Part shown: piece after piece, positions 58,707-64,000 of the stretch
How positions within the stretch are numbered: the first letter of the stretch is position 1
Layout of the letters: each line of letters begins with the position of its first letter
NCBI GenBank assembly: GCA_963854835.1
Contig: OY978529.1
Span: 41,164,055 to 41,228,054, forward strand
Length of the DNA: 64,000 bases
Reading direction: 5' to 3'
DNA from: Megamerina dolium
Taxonomy: Eukaryota > Arthropoda > Insecta > Diptera > Megamerinidae
The notes under the pieces: model-generated
Told to the model about the DNA's origin: nothing
The model's database searches: none
What the model saw: only the letters and a program-made list of their open reading frames with translations
Position numbers and translations under genes: made by a program

Positions 58707-60579
58707 TAGTAAATGGAGCATTTTAGGGGTTAACATATTCGACAAATATGTTCTGCAATAAATTTCACCAAGAACGAAAAGTCCATGGGTCAGGTCGAAA
58801 TATATTTTCCAACAACTCAATAAATCCAACTATTAATAAAATCGTTAATCCTCATTAAAAAAAAAAAAATACGAGATTGACCACATGGGAAATTATATTT
58901 TCTTTGCTTCTCTATTGTATTTACGTATAGAATTAAGGTACACAAAAACATTGTAATTAGAAATACATGAATTACAAAAAAAATTTTATTTTCATTTTGT
59001 CCCACATTTTTATTAAAATTTTTCTAACGCCACAGTTATACATACTACATACTAAATGTATGAGTACCAGCACAAACCACTCTCAAATAATACCTCCCAT
59101 TCAAACAGATATCATCATAATGCTAGAAAATAATAATATAAAACATTATTATCAAAATGTAGCTAAAGTTCATTAGGGCCACTATTGTTATCAAATAGAC
59201 TTCAATATAATGCACATACATATGTATATATGTATGTACTCAAACGCCCAAAAAACCACTACAAACCTACTTCAAATGATTTTTTGTTTCCAAAAAAAAA
59301 AAAAATGCGCTTAATTAACATATCGATCAGTAGGCCGTATACAATTTCTGTTTATAAACATGTATATTTATATTGCATATTCATGCACACATACCCTAAT
59401 ACTTTCTCATCAATATTAATTTACATATGTACATATAATTAAAATATATGTTGCTATACATTTCATTCATTGATTTATAGCAATCTGAAATAGATAGATC
59501 GAGCGTAAAGAAATTATTATATTATATTTAGCATTGATATGTATTGTATTGTAAAATTAATGAAGTGGCAAGACTGTCATAAATTACATAAAACGTTTAT
59601 TTTGACGGTCTAGCGAACCATGTGTCAAACGAAAATTGATCAAACATATGGCCGAGTGCTTTAAATTCCGTAACGTAATGGTTGAGTTGATTAGCAACGC
59701 TTGCGATTGCATTTATATGTCGCTATTAACCCATTTCAGATCAGGAGCACAAAAAAAATGTGTAATGAAAAATTCATAATTCATAAAATAAAAATAAAAA
59801 ATGTTTAAAAAATTAGTAGTATTTTAGTATCATAAGCTATATGTCAAACAAAAAAAATTGTTTGTAGATTCGAAACATTAATATTTATAAAAAAAATACT
59901 GAGTCTTCCAGCAGCAGCACGAAATGGGTTAAACAAAATTTTCTTTATTATATGATACTAAGCATTAATATTCGTATGTAAATCAGCAGCTGCTGAGAAA
60001 ATAAATACTGAATTATTCAGCGTTTTTAATGGTGAAAATGGCTTTATAAAAAGTTTCCAGATCGATGCATTAGCAGATAAAATAGATATACTGGATGCGC
60101 GTTAAAAACTAAATAAAAATGACACAATTATAACAGATTTTCAATGGTTACCTATAATTTTTATACAATTAAAATATATATAAATTTAACTAAGCTAAGA
60201 TGGCTAATCTGGCTTAGTGAAAAGCATAAAATGTGAATAATTGCAAGCACTTTTTCTCAGAGAAGCAAAATAATAGGATTAAAATAACATTTATTGGAAG
60301 AAGAGCAAAAGAGCACACCCTAAGGAGCACGTTTTAATCATCGACGACCACATGATTCGTGGCTCAAGGTCAAAATTGAGGTTAAGAAATATAAATTTCG
60401 AATTCATTCCAAAAAATTTTCCCAAAGAAGCAAGAAATATCAGATTTGAAGACATCTACTTTTTAAAAGTAGGTATTTCTTTGACAGCAGATCAAAAGAG
60501 GATACCGTGAAGAATAAATTTGTGCGGGCAATGCCCACAGTAAATGTAGCTTAAGGTCCGAGTTGAGACCATCGATCAA
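58707..60579. other. AT-rich non-coding DNA
   Basis: No supported gene. ATATGTATATATGTATG-like repeats near 59216-59236. Confidence 0.5.
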
Positions 60580-61750
60580 AATAGCTACCCAGGAATCTCT
60601 TCTAGAGTGGTGAAATGTATGACTGACTCCTATTCATTATTTCCCTCCAAAATATCCTCTGATCATATTTTCTTCTTGTCTCCTGAGCCCACTTACGCGC
60701 CCAATTGACCGAGAGTACGTCCATATAATGTACGAAATCGGTGACTGTTCAACCTATATGGGGATCTCATACAAAATGAACGTAAATGTATTTGAAACTA
60801 GAGGGGTAAACATTTTTGGATGACACTACCATTACTTTTTAGTCCCCAATATTTTGTTCGAAATTACTTACTCTCTATCTCTAGTGAATAACGGGCCCCT
60901 CATACAAAATGATGAAACCAAAAATGAAATATATGACTGAGAGAATAATTTTTTTGTTTTCCCACATTTTCTCTAAATATGCTTACTCTTTATCTCCATG
61001 ACTTAATGGGGCTCCCATACATAATGATATTTAAAGCGGATGAAAATCAACAAATAAATCCATAGATTAGGTTAGGTTATGTGGTTGCCCTCTATCTGAG
61101 AGGACACACTAAAGCCAGAAAAGCCCATTGTGATACCACCGAGCTTCTCTTCCAATACTGGTGTGCATGTTAAATTTGGACAGCATTAAAAGGGACCTAC
61201 TTATACTAGCCGGTTCTGAACGGCAGAACCCCTGTGACATCATTTTAATTTAGTTTTGTCGCAGAGCTCTTTTAAGAAGCATTTTTGGCAAATTGTTACT
61301 GCCTGGAAAATTGCCAATTCTTGCCGACAGGTGGGTACCGTTCGAAAGAAAAATCATTTCGATATAAATGTTTGTGATGCTTCAGCCGAGGATTGAACCC
61401 ACGACCTACAGATCAGAAGGCTAACGCACTAGCCACTGAACTACGGCACCCACAAATAAATCCATAGTTGCCCAGAAATCTACTCTAGAGTATTGAAAAC
61501 TATAACCTATCCCATTATTTTCTTCTCTCCACATTTTCTCAAAATACACTTACTCCTGGATGGAGACAGTAATAGGGCTCTCATACAAAATGAAGGTAAA
61601 AACTTCTAAAAATCGACAGATATCTCGATATTTATATGAGCATCTCATCTGAAGTGGTTATAACATACGTGTGACTGACTCCCATTCATTTTTCTTCGAC
61701 AATATTTCCTCCAAATATTCTTATAGCGTATCTACACTTATTAGGGGGAC
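60580..61750 (+). repeat. Tandem array, satellite-like family F2, split by a SINE insertion
   Basis: CTCATACAAAATGAACG-like boxes at about 60768, 60900, 61014 and 61580, with the companion boxes AATCTCTTCTAGAGTGG, GACTGACTCCCATTCATT, TTTTCTCCAAATATGCTTAC. Period is about 120-165 bp, with some units shortened. A full SINE at 61066-61451 interrupts one monomer. Confidence 0.83.
61066..61451 (-). mobile_element. tRNA-derived SINE, subfamily B, full length with target duplication
   Basis: Minus-strand copy flanked by an exact 16-bp duplication, ACAAATAAATCCATAG (61050-61065 and 61452-61467), which fixes both ends. Read on the minus strand it begins GGGTGCCGTAGTTCAGTGG with A box, has B box GGGTTCAATCCTCGG, the family body, then the subfamily B 3' part (complement of CCACCGAGCTTCTC and GGACACACTAAAGCC), and ends CATAACCTAACCTAAT. 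It is the reference copy for the family's limits, 386 bp. Confidence 0.95.
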
Positions 61751-63330
61751 TTAACCTATGAAATGGATGATTTTATGGTAGCTGTAAAATTGAAAAAACA
61801 GTGGGTGGCCTAAAATTGGCGATTCGTTTCCAAATAATCCAAATTTTTCTCTGATTCAGGTTGCCAAAAATGTTTACAGTATACAATTTGACCGATATTA
61901 TTTGAAGTCTTCCATATGTATCACTGCCCCATTGTGGATCACGAAAATTTATCCAATTTTCTTCTAGATGAATTACCCTCCACAAACATAGAAAAAAAAA
62001 AAAAAGAAAATTTAATATGCAAAGCACATAAATATTATAAAATGGAACAATAATATGTTACTACGAATAACAATAGCGCCGTCATCAATTCACACATTTT
62101 CATTATTTATATTGAGTGTAAGTACTACTCATACTACTACGTCGTTACTACCTGCGGAGCGAATAGTAATTTTCAAAACTTGCATAGCAAAGTAACAAAA
62201 CTGTTGTGACTTTACCACATTTTCACGTATTTAATACCGTTCATAAACCCGTCGCCCTTTTAATATTGCCGCCATAGTTGCTAATTTTCGACTATTTTCT
62301 TACTGTATTCTACGCTTGATTGATTGCAAAACGTGCGCCTACAAAATTTCTCAAAGACAGTATCAAAAACTGGTAGGGAAAAAAAAAACAAAATTGGAGA
62401 AAATACAACAAGAAATAATGGAAAAGTTCCACAACATAGCCTCCTTTTCATTTTCACTTAACAATGCAATACTTTGTCACGTTTTTTCCCTATATACGTA
62501 GTTACTTGCACATGTTGCATATGGACATGCACCATACTGGTGCATATGGACGAGTATTCGCACTCCTATATTCATACGATGTACGATAGGTACCAACATA
62601 TCTTTGTGACTAATGTAACGAAGTGCAATGATCGCACCGTTGTTGCGCATCTATTCACCACCAACACAAACCTGCTAATGTTGTCTTTGATTTTGCATAT
62701 AATTCATAAAATATTTTTTTTTTTTTTTGTGCTCTCAGCTGCTAAAAGGCATAAAAAATTGTATGGAACTAAAGCTGATCATCTGACTGTTTGCAAGTGT
62801 AATAAATATAAAGATAAAGAGCAAGTGGAGAAGGAGTAGTCATTCAATATCTACTATTCATACATTTTTTTTTTGTTATTGTTGTAATTCAACGTTAATG
62901 ATCTTGTTACTTTACACTGTACAAGTAGGTACCTACTTGTACTAACGAGCAGTATACGCTAATTTTCTTTGGTACCTACTCTATTTTTTTTCTGCTCTCT
63001 CTCTCCCTCATTACAATGTTCTGAAACTGTTTGCAAAAAAGTCGTGATTCCAGACATTAGTATGATATATGTTGGTACAAGTACTCATAGTCATATGGCA
63101 AATTGTCTGTTTTTCAGCTTCTGTTGATTACAATATTTTTTTTTTTTTTTGTATTCTTAATGCGTACTTTCAAGAGGGTTATTACGTTTTCTTTTCCATA
63201 AAACTTTTTATTTGGTGAAAAAAATATGTAATAATGTAATAAGAAGTCAATTTGTCAATTCTAATAATTCTTCACATTTGTGTACGTATGTTCTTTTGTA
63301 AATTTTACGTAGCCTTTTCTAAAAATGGCT
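61751..63330. other. AT-rich non-coding DNA
   Basis: No supported gene. The 121-codon frame at 62474-62839 has no recognisable domain and ends in an AT-rich, Lys-rich tail. T-runs at 62707-62719 and 63138-63150. Confidence 0.5.
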
Positions 63331-63660
63331 GCCACAGCTCAGTGGTTAGTGTGTTGGCCTTCTGATCTGTAGGTTGTGGGTTCAATCCCCGGCTGAAGCA
63401 TAACAAATTCAATATCGACAGGTACCCACCTGTCGGCAAGCAATTGGCAATTCTTCGGACAGTAACAATTTGCCATGGAAAAGCTTCTAAAAGAACTCTG
63501 TGATAAAGCTCAGAAAAAGTAATGTCGCAAGAGTTCTGCCATTCGGAACCGGCTAAAATAAGTAGGTCCCTTTTAATGCTGTCCAAAATTTAATACGCAC
63601 AACAGCAATGGAAGAGAAGCTCGGCCAAAGAGCACTGCGGGGCTAATAAGTGCTCCAAAT
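63331..63660 (+). mobile_element. tRNA-derived SINE, subfamily A, nearly full length
   Basis: Well-preserved head (GCCACAGCTCAGTGGTTAG, A box) and B box (GGGTTCAATCCCCGGC). The body lacks about 25 bp after ATATCGA (the AAAGATTTTTCTTTCGAACG stretch). The rest is complete, to the subfamily A end GAAGCTCGGCCAAAGAGC and GGGGCTAATAAGTGC. Confidence 0.92.
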
Positions 63661-63731
63661 TATATATATTTAGAAACGACAGAATGTCAAAAGCTGTCTA
63701 AATAAATTTGCTATTTCTTTGCACGCATCAA

Positions 63732-63984
63732 CGGTAGGCACCTGTCGGTAAGAATTGACAATTTTTTCGGCAGTAACAATTTGCCAAAAATGCTTCTAAA
63801 AAAGAGCTCTGTGACAGAACTAAGTTAAAGTGATGTCACAAGGGTTCTGCCGTTCGGAACCGGCTAATATAAGTAGATTCGTTCACGGTATTGGAAGAGA
63901 AGCACGGTGGTTTAACAATGGGCCTTTCCGGCCTAAGTGTGTTCTCTCAGAGAGAGGGCAGCCACAATAACATAACATAACATA
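63732..63984 (+). mobile_element. tRNA-derived SINE, subfamily B, 5'-truncated
   Basis: Starts inside the body (GGTAGGCACCTGTCGG). It carries AAAAATGCTTCT, AAAGTGATGTCACAAGGG and CGGAACCGGCTAATATAAG. It lacks the GTCCCTTCTAATACTG stretch, and ends with GGGCCTTTCCGGCC, GAGGGCAGCCACAATAA and an AACAT-type tail. It lies only about 70 bp from a subfamily A copy in the same orientation. Confidence 0.87.
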
Positions 63985-64000
63985 TTGCACACATGATAAA

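Noticed and set aside
62474..62839. 121-codon plus-strand frame
   Set aside because: A poly-F run from a T homopolymer and a Lys-rich tail. No family resemblance or splice context, although it is the longest unexplained frame on the right side.
1..64000. Endogenous viral sequence, rRNA, or a bacterial-type defence or biosynthetic cluster
   Set aside because: None of the marker proteins or RNA cores for these was seen on either strand.

Overview
The window is AT-rich (roughly 70% A+T) eukaryotic nuclear DNA. It has no operons and no bacterial or organellar signatures. The transposon complement, the CAA/CAG-type trinucleotide runs, the insect-style start context (A-rich before ATG) and a core promoter with Inr plus MTE/DPE-like elements point to a higher dipteran. 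A DD41D 'rosa'-type mariner relative, a group first described from Ceratitis, makes a tephritid fruit fly or close relative the best guess. That assignment is inference.

The window is gene-poor. The only convincing host coding sequence is on the minus strand at 13355-14900. It is a 515-codon low-complexity exon (poly-Q, poly-S, poly-T, poly-H) that runs into a good splice donor, so the rest of its gene lies further left, probably outside the window. A minus-strand core promoter at about 45085 could start this or another gene. Weaker exon candidates are at 8417-8457 (minus), 10234-10426 (plus), 46852-46938 (plus) and 48093-48154 (plus).

Most recognisable content is repetitive. (1) DNA transposons: two DD41D elements with 30-bp inverted repeats (11384-12679, open reading frame intact; 22761-24064, broken), a mellifera-like mariner (48967-49977) with a 190-bp miniature derivative (31515-31704), two irritans-like mariners with large internal deletions (50296-50936, 57716-58706), a 516-bp MITE flanked by TAA (28456-28971) and a transposase scrap near 7922-8018. 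(2) Non-LTR retrotransposon fragments: 25-330, 4880-5340, 15640-16870, 24440-25673 and 32045-32540. (3) A tRNA-derived SINE family with nine recognisable copies in two 3' subfamilies (A and B), plus older remnants at 45715-46540. (4) Short tandem arrays with a period near 150-165 bp in three sequence families (F1 at 2080-2720, 34240-35230, 52230-53240; F2 at 3040-3760, 55800-56700, 60580-61750; F3 at 40975-42265) and a roughly 300-bp unit array (54776-55655).

The remainder is AT-rich intergenic or intronic DNA with microsatellites, homopolymer runs and a few striking palindromes (18397-18434, 36634-36649, 36667-36726, 37799-37831, 51598-51629). I found no CRISPR array, rRNA, canonical tRNA gene or multi-gene system.
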